35,603 nt of DNA. Source: Nitrospirota bacterium. GTDB taxonomy: Bacteria; Nitrospirota; UBA9217. The stretch covers positions 1 through 35,603 of the forward strand of contig DATIZR010000072.1 in assembly GCA_035516965.1 (NCBI GenBank), in the 5' to 3' direction. The translations under genes were made by a program, and so were the position numbers. A model generated the notes under the pieces. It did not search any database. It was not told the DNA's origin and saw only the letters and a list, made by a program, of their open reading frames with translations. Numbering within the stretch: position 1 is the first letter of the stretch; every line of letters starts with the position of its first letter. Shown here piece by piece: positions 6,156 through 15,200 of the stretch.

Positions 6156-8153
6156 TCACCAGGGCAAGAGCGGCTGTCCGCAGGTGGGACACCGCTCCAC
6201 TTCCCGGTGTTTCCTCAGATATTGCTGCACCGCGATGATGAAAGCGGCGTGGCTCCAGACGAGGGGGGAGACCGAGACCGCTTCTCCGCTCAGGGGGTCC
6301 ACCTGCTCCGCGAGGACCCCCGACCGCAGCGCCCTCTCGGTAACCCATTTCAATACGCCGATCGACTCCCGCAGCTGGGTCCCGGTCTTCGCCTTTTCGA
6401 CCAGGTATTGGGCATACCAGAGCGTGCTGATGATCCAGGGGTTGCCGGGGATGTCCGGGCTTGGCGCGGCCGCGCTCTGATAACGGTCGAGTTCGTACCG
6501 TGCCAGCCCGCCGAGCGTTGTCTTGCACCAGAGCTTTTCTTTCAGCGCCTCGATGGTATTGACGACCTTCTCGTCGGATGCCGGGAAAACTCCGAAGGCG
6601 AAGAGCCCGCAGAGGCTGGCATCGAGCTTGAGGTCCTTCTGAGGCGATCCGTCATGGTCTGAAATTCCGTTCATGAACCTCCCGGCTTCCTGGTCAAAGA
6701 GATGCTCCTCAAGCGCTCCCTTGAACCTATCGGCCGCTGCCTGGTATTTCTCCCAGAGCTCCGTTTCGCCCAGGGCCGAGGTAAAATTGGCGGCCGCTTT
6801 CAGCCCGGCGATAACAGCGCAGGTGGTAAAGGTGTGAATGCCGAGGCGCTCTTCCCAGAGGTCGTACGAGGGCAGGGGGAGCCACGTTCTCTGATCTGCG
6901 AAATCGCACAGGAAGTCCGCGCCGGCCTTGATGACCTTCCGGTACAGGGGCTTGATGAACTCAACGTCCTGGTACAGTTTATAGTGCTCCCAGAGCGCCC
7001 AGAGCACGAGCCCCGTCTCGTCCTCCTGGATGGGGAGATGGGGCTTTCCTTCCAGGACCCAGGGATGCCACGAACTGGCGAGGGAGCCGTCGGGGTTGTA
7101 CTTGTGCATGAAAAAGCCGTTCCGCCCGATGATCTCGCCGCAGAATGCAAAGAACTTCTGCGCCGGTATCGGGAAGCCGGCGAGGTCGAGGGCGTGCGCC
7201 GCAAGCGCGCCGTCCCTTGGCCACATGTACGCATAGGTGTCCCGGGAGAACTGAAGGATGTCGGAGTCATTCGCGGCTATGACCGCGCCGTTGTCGCTGA
7301 TGTGCGTCCTCAGGATGAGGAGGCTCCGCGTATACAGCCGGGTGACGGCATCGGGCAGATCGCCGAATTTCATGCGCTCCCGGTCGAGCCACAGCTTCCA
7401 GTAATCGGCTGTCCTCGCGATGAAATGTCCCGGCGTTCTCCGGACGACGAGATCGTTCAACCGCTTCACGCCTTTCCAGTCAACGCAGGCCGCCATCCAG
7501 TACCAGGCCTGCGCAGTCTGGTCGGGCGGGATTGTCATATGCACGGCGCAGACCGAGTCCACCGAACCCTGCGAAACAGGATTGCCGGAAAGAACTCCGT
7601 CTTCGGCGTCGACCCAGGTTCCGCTCAGACCCTTTGATTCTTTTATCCCCGTTGCAAACTGGTCGACACCGACTCCCTTTTCCGTCAGGGCATTGACGAA
7701 AAAATATCTTTTCCCCTTGTAATGGAGAAGCCCCTTCTCTTCCGGCTTGAAGCAGACCGTATCGCCGATCTCCGAGCCGTAGATGTGGAAATCATGATGG
7801 AAAAAGAGGCGGAGCTCGATGGGCTGCGGCGTGAGGTTCTTTACAGAGATCTCCCGCACGTAGAGATTCTCGTGGAAGTCAACGACATCCCTCATCGTGA
7901 TGTTCAGGCCGAGGGAATTGCTCACAAGCCCGATCCTGGCCACGAGGGTGTCATCCTCGTAGTCCAGCGAGCGCTCCCATCCCTCCCCGTCGATCCAGGA
8001 GAATACGCCGTTCGCCCAGACGCCGACCCTGAAGGCATGGCCCTGGGCGTGGTTCTCACTGCCCACGCTTGGGAAGCAGAGCTCCCGCACAAGCCCTGTC
8101 TTATCATACAGGATCAACAGGGAGCCGTTCCCTATCGGTATGTCCCTCGGCAT
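6156..8153 (-). CDS. GH15 glucoamylase-like glycoside hydrolase
   Basis: A 665-residue protein. Residues 1-240 form the N-terminal beta-sandwich typical of prokaryotic GH15 enzymes, and residues 265-640 form the (alpha/alpha)6 barrel. The catalytic pair is visible: the general acid Glu in YDLWEER (about 434-435) and the general base Glu616 in VLAEQVDP. Substrate-site signatures DTYAYMWPRDGA (about 305-316) and HPWVLEGKPHLPIQEDET (about 363-380) are present. The family hydrolyses alpha-1,4/1,6-glucans or trehalose, or is a glucan dextranase; cytoplasmic, because no signal peptide is seen. The enzyme ends with ERCPTCGQPLLPW, a single CxxC pair unusual for the family. AAGG lies upstream of the ATG. 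It is likely to work with the GH13 protein nearby in glycogen/maltodextrin turnover (inference). Confidence 0.9.
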   Translation of the reverse strand: MPRDIPIGNGSLLILYDKTGLVRELCFPSVGSENHAQGHAFRVGVWANGVFSWIDGEGWERSLDYEDDTLVARIGLVSNSLGLNITMRDVVDFHENLYVREISVKNLTPQPIELRLFFHHDFHIYGSEIGDTVCFKPEEKGLLHYKGKRYFFVNALTEKGVGVDQFATGIKESKGLSGTWVDAEDGVLSGNPVSQGSVDSVCAVHMTIPPDQTAQAWYWMAACVDWKGVKRLNDLVVRRTPGHFIARTADYWKLWLDRERMKFGDLPDAVTRLYTRSLLILRTHISDNGAVIAANDSDILQFSRDTYAYMWPRDGALAAHALDLAGFPIPAQKFFAFCGEIIGRNGFFMHKYNPDGSLASSWHPWVLEGKPHLPIQEDETGLVLWALWEHYKLYQDVEFIKPLYRKVIKAGADFLCDFADQRTWLPLPSYDLWEERLGIHTFTTCAVIAGLKAAANFTSALGETELWEKYQAAADRFKGALEEHLFDQEAGRFMNGISDHDGSPQKDLKLDASLCGLFAFGVFPASDEKVVNTIEALKEKLWCKTTLGGLARYELDRYQSAAAPSPDIPGNPWIISTLWYAQYLVEKAKTGTQLRESIGVLKWVTERALRSGVLAEQVDPLSGEAVSVSPLVWSHAAFIIAVQQYLRKHREVERCPTCGQPLLPW

Positions 8154-8286
8154 GCCATCTTACCTTTTCGGCGTTTTAGTGATGAAAGAATGAGAGCTGC
8201 GCGATGAGCCGGCCAAATGGATCTCTTTCAGAAATATATCATAGGATCGGGCGGGTAAGTACGAGCAGGTCACTAAAATCTTTTTT

Positions 8287-8379
8287 CGTCTTTGCGAACG
8301 AAGCGAAGCAATCTCAGCGTTAAGTAAATCAATAAATTCGAGATTGCCACGTCGCGAAAAAAGCTGCTCGCAATGACAG
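8287..8379. repeat. Long imperfect palindromic intergenic repeat (GCGAAGCAATCTC type)
   Basis: The left arm (GTCTTTGCGAACGAAGCGAA, then GCAATCTC) pairs imperfectly with the right arm, whose reverse complement starts GTCATTGCGAGCAGC and also ends GCAATCTC; an AT-rich centre separates them. This matches a widespread class of intergenic palindromes in environmental Gram-negative genomes. It creates a spurious 78-codon frame on the minus strand. It occupies the spacer between the GH15 gene and the kinase gene. Confidence 0.65.
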
Positions 8380-8443
8380 TTTGAGAGTACAGGCACGGGA
8401 GCAGGATAAAACCAAAGTCTGAGTACAGTTCCGAGGGAGATGA

Positions 8444-9928
8444 CTAGAAAGAAGCCTCGTGGACCGGCAGGGTGAACGTGAAGGTCGTGCCCCTGTTGAC
8501 CCGGCTGCTGACCTCGATGCCGCTCCCGTGAAGCTTGAGGATTCTCTTCACAATGGCAAGGCCGAGTCCTGATCCCGATTCGTTCGCCAGTGCGCTGCGA
8601 TCGCGCTGGGGAAAACGGTCGAACAGATGGGGAATGGCCTCAGAAGGAATGCCCAAGCCGGTATCGGATACCTGCACCTTCACCCGGTCATTCTCGAGAG
8701 AAGCGGCGACGCTGATCATTCCGTCCCTCGGCGTAAAGCGCAGGGCATTTTCGATCAGATTGTCGAAAACCCGTTCGGTAAGCCCGATGTCGGCGGAAAT
8801 CAGGGGGAGGTCCCCCGTGATGTCCATCCGGAGCGCGACCTTTCCCTTCTCCGCAGCGAGCTTGAACTTCTGGAGTATGTCCTGGATGAGTTCCGCCAGG
8901 GAAAAGGGCTCAAGCCGGACCTGGACATCGGGCGAATCCAGCTTCGCCAGTTCAAAGAGCCCGGCCACGAGCTTGCCGAGCTGGTCGGAGCGCTTGATGG
9001 CGGTCGCAAGATAGCTCCGCTGCTCCCCGGCCGAAAGCGATCCCTCTTTCATCAGCAGCGTCTCGAGATAGCCATGGAGCGAGGCGAGCGGGGTGCGAAG
9101 ATCGTGGGCGATGTTCGCCAGGTATTCCCGCCGGTGCCAGTCTGACTGTTTCAATTCCGCTATCAGAAGAACGATCCGGTCCGCCATCTCCTTGAAGATG
9201 ATCGAGAGTCTGTCGATCTCGTTTCCCGATGCGGTCTTGACGCCCCGCATGAAAGGGGGAGCCGCGGAGAAATCATACCTTCGGAAGTCCTCCATCGCCG
9301 ATGTAAGCTGCCGGAGCGGCCTCGTCATCCGGTTGAACAGGAGGAGCGCCGCCAATAAGGCAAACAGCAGGCCACCCGCGGCGGCCCAGAGACTGAGACG
9401 GAGGATGTAGCTGCCCCGGAGCATCTGGGCCTCGGTATCGAATTCCTCGCCTGCCAGGATGATGTACAGATAGCCCTGCATCCGGTTGTCCAGGGTGATC
9501 GGAGCCGCGGAAAATATCTTCTTCTGGGAAGGGTCGCGCGGGTCGTCTCCCAGGATGGGCAAAGCAGGGGCGCCCGCAAGCAATTGCCTGACGGGCTCCA
9601 GGGAGACCGATTTCCTCTTCACCTTGCCGGGCGGCGCGGAGTATGCCACGATCCTGCCCTCCGGGTCGAGCAGATAGACCTCGATCACGGGGTTCACGAC
9701 CATGAGCATGTGAAAAATGTTTCGCAGGGCCTCTTCATCGACCCTGCCGTCCTTCATCAGGATCTTTTCCGAAACCAGGTGCTGCGCCAGGATCCGGTTG
9801 AGCCTCTGGTTCACCTCCTGGAAATAGAGCCGGGTGGTGTAGAGCGTGAGCAGGAGGTACAGGACGCCGACAAGCAGGAAAAGCCCGAGCAGCACAGCGG
9901 CCAGTCTCGTATAGAGGTTCTTGAACAT
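8444..9928 (-). CDS. Membrane sensor histidine kinase, partner of the adjacent OmpR-type regulator
   Basis: A 494-residue protein. TM1 is about residues 8-29, a periplasmic sensing region spans about 30-172, TM2 about 177-198, then a HAMP linker and the kinase core. The phospho-accepting His275 is in ANIAHDLRTPLASLHGYL; the N box is NLIENALRFTP, G1 is DTGLGIP, F is FDRF and G2 is GSGLGLAIVKRI, so all catalytic boxes are intact. The periplasmic part contains IEVYLLDPEGRIVAYS and resembles a single Cache/PAS-like fold; the ligand is unknown. Encoded 175 bp downstream of the response-regulator gene on the same strand, so a cognate pair is expected. GGAG lies 9 nt before the ATG. Confidence 0.92.
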   Translation of the reverse strand: MFKNLYTRLAAVLLGLFLLVGVLYLLLTLYTTRLYFQEVNQRLNRILAQHLVSEKILMKDGRVDEEALRNIFHMLMVVNPVIEVYLLDPEGRIVAYSAPPGKVKRKSVSLEPVRQLLAGAPALPILGDDPRDPSQKKIFSAAPITLDNRMQGYLYIILAGEEFDTEAQMLRGSYILRLSLWAAAGGLLFALLAALLLFNRMTRPLRQLTSAMEDFRRYDFSAAPPFMRGVKTASGNEIDRLSIIFKEMADRIVLLIAELKQSDWHRREYLANIAHDLRTPLASLHGYLETLLMKEGSLSAGEQRSYLATAIKRSDQLGKLVAGLFELAKLDSPDVQVRLEPFSLAELIQDILQKFKLAAEKGKVALRMDITGDLPLISADIGLTERVFDNLIENALRFTPRDGMISVAASLENDRVKVQVSDTGLGIPSEAIPHLFDRFPQRDRSALANESGSGLGLAIVKRILKLHGSGIEVSSRVNRGTTFTFTLPVHEASF

Positions 9929-9958
9929 GACATTCTTCTCCGGCTAAAACTGGTCTTC

Positions 9959-10010
9959 CAACCACAGGTTCGCTTCGCGAACAGACGGATGAACACCGAT
10001 AAAAAATGAG
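9959..10010. repeat. Short dispersed repeat in the regulator-kinase spacer
   Basis: The spacer carries AACCACAGG, a small TTCGC-TTC-GCGAA hairpin, then ACAGACGGATGAACACCGAT and AAAAAATG. The outer parts resemble the ACAGATGAACACAGATAAA-type intergenic repeats seen in many genomes, here apparently split by the hairpin. Only one copy is in the window, so the assignment is tentative. Confidence 0.35.
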
Positions 10011-10103
10011 CTTCAGGCGTTGAGATAGCGAACCCGGGCCCATCCGATTGCGCCTGTCCTGCCCTCGAACGGTTTCACCCAGGGTCGTGGTCCGTGGTTC
10101 CCT

Positions 10104-10826
10104 TTACGGTTCTTTCTCCCCTTCCCCTCCCTCGGAGAACTTGTAACCGACACCGCGGACGCTCAAAATGTAGCGGGGCGCCGCGGGATCGTCCTCGATC
10201 TTTGCCCTGAGGCGATTTATATGGGAATTGACCGTGTGCTCGTAGCCCTCGTATCCATAGCCCCATACAACGCTCAGCAGTTCCGATCTCGTATAGACCC
10301 GGCCGGGATGGCGGGCAAAGTGGTGCAGGAGGTCGAACTCCTTGGCAGTGAGCGCCACCGGTTCTCCCTTGAGCGCAACCTTTCTTTTCGCCGCATCGAT
10401 CACGAGATCCCCGGCGGTGATCGCCGTCTGCGGCTCCTTCGAAGCCTCCGATCGGATCGCTTCCAGGCGCCGGAACAGGGCCTTGACCCGCGCGAGAAGC
10501 TCCCGGATACTGAAGGGCTTGGTCAGATAGTCATCGGCGCCGATCTCGAGTCCCAGGACCCGGTCGAGCTCGGAAGATTTCGAAGTCAGCATCAGGATCG
10601 GCGTATAGGCGGAGCCGGCCCTCACCTGCCGGCAGATCTCCAGGCCATCGACGCCGGGAAGCATCAGATCAAGGATGATCAGGTCGAAGTGCCGCGCGAA
10701 GGCCTGTTCGAGGCCTGCTTTGCCGTCATGGGCCAGGCTCACTTCATACCCCGCGTCCCTCAGGTGAAGCTCGACGAGGCGGGCGATGTCTTTATCATCC
10801 TCAATGACGAGGATCTTCCGCGGCAT
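10104..10826 (-). CDS. OmpR/PhoB-family response regulator
   Basis: A 240-residue protein. The receiver domain (residues 3-120) carries the acidic pair in VIEDDKD, phospho-accepting Asp53 in LIILDLMLPGVDG, the switch Thr in MLTSKSSE and the conserved Lys in DYLTKPF. Residues 140-235 form a winged-helix DNA-binding domain (LTAKEFDLLHHFARHPGRVYTR, then VNSHINRLRAKIE and ILSVRGVGYKF). The ATG with AAAGGAG 9 nt upstream was chosen over an in-frame start 11 codons earlier. The kinase gene follows on the same strand. Four TGTGACG boxes upstream suggest autoregulation and control of the divergent repeat-protein gene. Stimulus unknown. Confidence 0.93.
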   Translation of the reverse strand: MPRKILVIEDDKDIARLVELHLRDAGYEVSLAHDGKAGLEQAFARHFDLIILDLMLPGVDGLEICRQVRAGSAYTPILMLTSKSSELDRVLGLEIGADDYLTKPFSIRELLARVKALFRRLEAIRSEASKEPQTAITAGDLVIDAAKRKVALKGEPVALTAKEFDLLHHFARHPGRVYTRSELLSVVWGYGYEGYEHTVNSHINRLRAKIEDDPAAPRYILSVRGVGYKFSEGGEGEKEP

Positions 10827-10866
10827 GCGATAGTACTCCTTTCTGCTTAAGAATATCATAAAACGG

Positions 10867-10922
10867 TGTGACGCCGCACTAATAAGGAATGCCCATGCCT
10901 AATGGGCACGAGACATGTGACG
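10867..10922. promoter_or_regulatory. Two single TGTGACG boxes near the regulator promoter
   Basis: TGTGACG at 10867-10873 and again at 10916-10922. On the minus strand the first lies 6 bp upstream of a possible -10 box (TATGAT, 10860-10855) of the response-regulator gene, in a region with no good -35. OmpR/PhoB-type regulators bind short direct repeats of about this length, so self-binding is plausible but inferred. Confidence 0.45.
10890..10908. other. Small hairpin TGCCCAT-GCCTA-ATGGGCA
   Basis: A perfect 7-bp stem with a 5-nt loop between the two single TGTGACG boxes, upstream of the response-regulator gene. It could be a second protein-binding palindrome. No T-tract, so not a terminator. 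Confidence 0.4.
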
Positions 10923-11010
10923 CGCATTAAAAGGGCCATTTGAAGCAGCGCTCGTGCATGAGAATAAAAACCGGGGATAAAGAGGATAAAAGTAGCACTA
11001 TATTGTGGGA

Positions 11011-11028
11011 TGTGACGTAATTGTGACG
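11011..11028 (+). promoter_or_regulatory. Tandem TGTGACG operator, 11-bp repeat
   Basis: TGTGACGTAAT is immediately followed by TGTGACGCAA, two heptamers spaced 11 bp apart on the same helix face. This is the classic architecture of OmpR/PhoB-family binding sites. It lies 104 bp before the start of the secreted repeat-protein gene and about 42 bp before a possible -10 box (TATACT, 11071-11076), so an activator site for that gene is the simplest reading. Confidence 0.55.
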
Positions 11029-11131
11029 CAAATGTTATTGCAATAAACGGAGTGTTATTCCCCGGCGTGATATACTAGGAGTTATACAGTTGCAGAATCG
11101 TGAAACAAGTCCTGACGAAAGAGGTGCTACC

Positions 11132-11572
11132 ATGAAAAAAAAACTTATTCTGACGATTACAATCGCAGCTACCCTGTTCACGGGTTCAGCCTATGCAGGC
11201 GAGGGCGGCCCCGCAGCCAGGGAGGAGAATGGCATTACGGTGTTCAGCACGGGTCCCATAGCATTCGACGATGGCGCAATAGGACCGGCAGTTATGGGTG
11301 ATGCCTATGTTGAAGGCTCCGCAGCGGGTGGCATGCGGGAAGATGAGTCTGCACTCGAGCCGAACAATGGCATTACCCTGTTCAGCATCGGTCCCGTGGC
11401 ATTGGACGATGCTGCAATAGGACCGGCCGCAATAAGCAGCCCCACTGTTGAAGGCTCCGCAGCGGGTGGCATGCGGGAAGATGAGTCAGCTCTCGATCCG
11501 TATAACGGCATTACCCTGTTCAGCACGGGCCCCGTGGCGTTCGACAACGGTACCACCGAACCCCTGCGATAG
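11132..11572 (+). CDS. Secreted protein of three 46-residue repeats
   Basis: A 146-residue protein with a signal peptide (MKKKLILTITIAATLFTGSA, cleavage near AYA-G). The mature part consists of repeats of exactly 138 bp: the NGIT(V/L)FS(T/I)GP(I/V)A motif begins at 11229, 11367 and 11505. Units one and two continue with (V)EGSAAGGMREDESAL; the third is cut short after AFDNGTTEPLR. Long stretches are identical in the DNA, suggesting recent expansion. Rich in Gly, Ala, Asp and Glu, so acidic and probably extended. No known family recognised. The ATG follows GAGGTG. Its divergent position from the two-component regulator and the tandem TGTGACG site suggest control by that regulator. Confidence 0.8.
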   Translation: MKKKLILTITIAATLFTGSAYAGEGGPAAREENGITVFSTGPIAFDDGAIGPAVMGDAYVEGSAAGGMREDESALEPNNGITLFSIGPVALDDAAIGPAAISSPTVEGSAAGGMREDESALDPYNGITLFSTGPVAFDNGTTEPLR

Positions 11573-11650
11573 GATCGTACAGGTAGGGTTGCAGGGCCGT
11601 CATGCACTCTCAGGACAGGCGAAGTAAAAGGCCTGTTCGCGCATTGATCG

Positions 11651-11687
11651 ATTCTCTGGCAGGCTGTTCTGCAGTCTGCCAGAGAAT
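11651..11687. terminator. Strong 12-bp hairpin downstream of the repeat-protein gene
   Basis: ATTCTCTGGCAG is followed by a 13-nt loop and the exact complement CTGCCAGAGAAT. It begins 79 bp after the stop codon. There is no T-tract on either side, so a rho-independent terminator is uncertain; an mRNA-stabilising 3' hairpin or protein-binding palindrome is possible. Confidence 0.45.
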
Positions 11688-11950
11688 GCGATTGTCGGGC
11701 ATGATCACGACAAAAGGCATGCGGAGTGAATAAACGCGTTCCATCCCCTTTCTTCCCCGAGGCCTCAGGGTCTTCGCGACCGGTGTCGGTGTGGAGAAGA
11801 TCATGAGGCAGTCCATCGGCATTCCGGTTCCCTGTTCCTGCAAAGTCCTCGTGCGGCCGTTGTCTTTCCTGGTTCCACCTCCCGGTTTCGGTTGTGACGG
11901 CATTAAAGATATCCGGAGAAATGCCGATACGATATCAGCGGGAGGTCGGC
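11688..11950. other. Intergenic stretch without a supportable gene
   Basis: Short open frames occur on both strands but lack ribosome-binding sites, similarity to known families and consistent codon choice. The only local signal is the GGAGG at 11941-11945 serving the next small gene. Confidence 0.5.
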
Positions 11951-12151
11951 ATGGTAAAGGTATACGGTATTTTCCAGATCACCGGATCCGGGGAATGGAA
12001 GCTGAGCATCGAAGTACACCAGGACGGGCGCCTCGCAGGTTTTGTGGAGCGTGTAAGAACGCGGTCTGGTAAGTGCATCCGGACGCGGAATCTGCAGGGC
12101 GAGGTCATGGAAGGCGAATGTCTCGCGTGGCTGTCGAAACAGACTGCGTGA
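11951..12151 (+). CDS. Hypothetical protein (66 aa)
   Basis: Starts MVKVYGIFQITGSGEWKLSI and continues EVHQDGRLAGFVERVRTRSG, an alternating pattern suggestive of a small beta-rich domain; it ends EGECLAWLSKQTA. The ATG has GGAGG with 5-nt spacing, better than the upstream in-frame alternatives. No signal peptide or membrane segment. No family recognised. It converges on the large peptidase gene, 58 bp from its end. Confidence 0.55.
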   Translation: MVKVYGIFQITGSGEWKLSIEVHQDGRLAGFVERVRTRSGKCIRTRNLQGEVMEGECLAWLSKQTA

Positions 12152-12209
12152 TGGATTTATCGGGGTCCCGGCAGCGTTTTTCCGGCTGAGGGGCAGTAAC
12201 TGCGGCGTT

Positions 12210-15200
12210 CTACCGCGCTTGAACCGCGGTCTGCACCGTCATTTCTTTCCCGTTCCTCGTAAAGCTGATCGATAACTTCTCACCGGGTTTTGCTCTCTTC
12301 AAGGCGTCAGAGAAATCCTTCAGATCATTCACCGCCTGCGAGTCGATGCCCGTGATGACATCGCCCTCCCGCATTCCCGCAAGCGCCGATGGAGATCCTT
12401 CGGCCACACCCGACAGCCTGACTCCCTTGCCGTGAAAAGAAAAATCCGGGATCGTCCCGAGGCTCACCTTGCGCTCGGTCTTCGGTCCTGCCGGTGGTGC
12501 TTCCCCGGGCTTCAGCGTCGAAGTCAAAGGCGCTTCGCGTCCTGAAAGATATTCGACGACCTCTTTGGTCACCGATGCCGCCTTGACGAGTCCGGCGGAA
12601 TCGATCGTGTCGATCGTATCCGATGGACGATGATAGTCGAGGTGAGGCCCTGAAAAGAGCTGGACAGCGGGCACGCCCGCTTCCTGGAAGCTCATCTGAT
12701 CGCTCGAGTCGAGATTTTCCGAGACCATATCGATCTCGACGCCGGTCACGAACCACGCGCCCCGGAAGATGTGCACCCACTCCTTCGCCGAGCTTCCGCC
12801 GAGCACGAGCAGTTTCTTCCTGCCGAGCCTGCCCACGGTATCGAGGTTCACCATGCCGATGCAGTTCGAGACAGGATAGGCGCGCCCGTACTTGATGTAA
12901 TAGTTCGACCCGAGCTTGCCTTCCTCCTCGCCGGTGAACGCCGCAAAGACGATGTTCCGGTCGGGTTTCAGGGTTTCCTTCAGCACCCGCGCAAGCTCCA
13001 GCAGCACGGCCACGCCGCTGGCATTGTCATCCGCGCCGGGATGGATCCTGCCCCGGTCCTCGGTCCGGCCGATGTTCATTCCCATTCCCAGGTGATCATA
13101 GTGCGCTCCGATGACGACGCTCTGGCTGCTGAATTTCCGGTTCATTCCGCGGATGACGCCGATCACGTTCTTCATCACGATCCCGCGTGAAGGGTCTTTC
13201 CAGGCCTGGAAAAAACTTCCGTCATCACCACCCGGCAGCAGCCCCGCCTGCTTGAACTGTAGAGCGAGGTATCCGGCGGCCCTGTCGATCTCCGGCGTGC
13301 CGATCTCCCTGCCCTTGAGCATTTCGCCCGCCAGGAGCCTGATCGTTTCCATCATCCGTTCTTCCGAATAGACCGGCGGCAGCGAAGCCAAAGCCTCACG
13401 CGGGGCGAGCCTAGCCATCTCGACATGCTTGGCATCCAGGAAGGCGGTGAGCGGAGAATCGACAACGGGCCAGCGGCCTTTTGCGACATTCGCGGGCTCG
13501 TCGCCTTCGAAGGCGAGATAGCTGTACTTGTGATAGTGGGGGAGCTTCCGGCCGAGACCGGGGAGCGGTTCCGGCCGGTCAGCGGCGATGAACAGCAGAC
13601 CCGCGTCCCTGTTCCCGGGATTCCGGGCGGTAAGAACCACGGAGTGGTTCATCTTCGCGATCGCGGTCCTGTTGATCCTGATGGCCTTGGCCCCGAACGA
13701 GACCTCGTACTCCTTCCACGCGGGCTCCAGGCCTTGCAGGAACCTGTTCTCCCATCCCAGGACAGCCACTGCCCGGTCGATCGGCAGTTTCGAGACCTCA
13801 CTGTCGAGCTTCACGTCGACCGCATCAGGGCCCGCGTCAGCAAGGTCCTGCGCAAATGCCCGGTATGCATCGAGCATCTTTTTGCCCGCGATTGCAGGCA
13901 GAATGACGAGCATCTTCTTCGCCCCCAGCGGCTGGGTGATAGCAGGAGGGACCTCGCCGCGGTCGAGCCTGCGGAACAGGTCGAACTCGGGGTCGATGTC
14001 GAGCCGGAGCGCGCGTGACGGGACAGCCAGCTCGAACTCCCTCTCGCCCTCGTTCATTTCCACGACAGTCTGGTACGCCTGTTCCGCGTGCTCCAGCGTC
14101 ACGGCAACGGGAATATGCATGCGGTAGGGTCTTCCCTGCTGGACCTGCCTCATCCGGAATGCGATTATCGAGCCGTTGCCATCCTTCGATCCCTGTCCGT
14201 TGCTCCTTGGCCGTACGTTCTCCAATCGTATCTCCGGCGCCCCGGTCTTCGTTATCCATTGGTCGAATTCCGCCTTGAGATCTCTACCCGAGGAGGCAGA
14301 GAAGCTTTTATCGATATCAGCGAAGGTGGCGTAATGGAATTTGTAGTCCCGGTAAAAATCGCGAAGGCCCTTGATGAAGGCCTTGTCTCCCAGCTCGAGC
14401 CTGAGCATATGGAAGAACATGAGCGCCTTGCCGTATCCCACCGCCTCCGTCGAGGGGCTGTGACGCGCCGTGAACCGGGTAAGCGGGAAGTCGCGTCCGC
14501 TCGAGACGTAATCCGCGTATTTCTGGAGCGTGGTCAGGCGGTAGTCCGCTCCCTGGCCCTGCTGCTCCTTCAGCAGATGGTCGGCGAGGTAGGCGGTGAT
14601 CCCCTCCGACCAGTTGCCCTTCTCGTACACCGGGTACACGCTGTTGCCCCACCAGTTGTGCAGGATCTCGTGGGGATAGGAGGTGTTGATGATAAAAGGC
14701 AGCCGGAGCACGGTGGGGCCGAGAAGGGTGAAGGACGGCATGCCGAAGCCGGTCTCCCAGAAGTTCTCGACGAGCGCGAACTTGGCGTAGGGATAGGGTC
14801 CGATCAGCCTGTCGTACATCGCGATGTACTGCATCGTGGCGTCCAGGTACCTGGACGCGAGACCCTCGTCGGGTGTGCGGAGATAGACCATGGCCGTGAG
14901 CTTGCCCTTTGTCTTCTCATACGTCTTGAACCGGGAAGCGATAAGATAGATTTCGTTCTGCGGCTCCGGCGAATCCCATTCAACGCTTTCGCCGGTTTTC
15001 ATCCTGTCCCGGAGCCTGCGGCCGCCCTGGCTGACCGCGTCCCATTCAACGGGCAGGACGATCGTGAGGGTAAAAGTGAAAAAATCGGTTTCGAGCAGGG
15101 GATACCATGCCGAGCTTGCGGCAAGGTACACGCCCTCCCCGGCGATACTGCCCGGCGTCTGGTCGAACCCCCGGGCCTGGTTCTGGCTCGCGATGAGGGG

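Noticed and set aside
8160-8396. Minus-strand frame of 78 codons before the GH15 gene
   Set aside because: It coincides with a palindromic intergenic repeat; the peptide is a by-product of that repeat.
11610-11903. Minus-strand frame of 97 codons beyond the repeat-protein gene
   Set aside because: It runs through the 12-bp hairpin, has no ribosome site and no recognisable domain.
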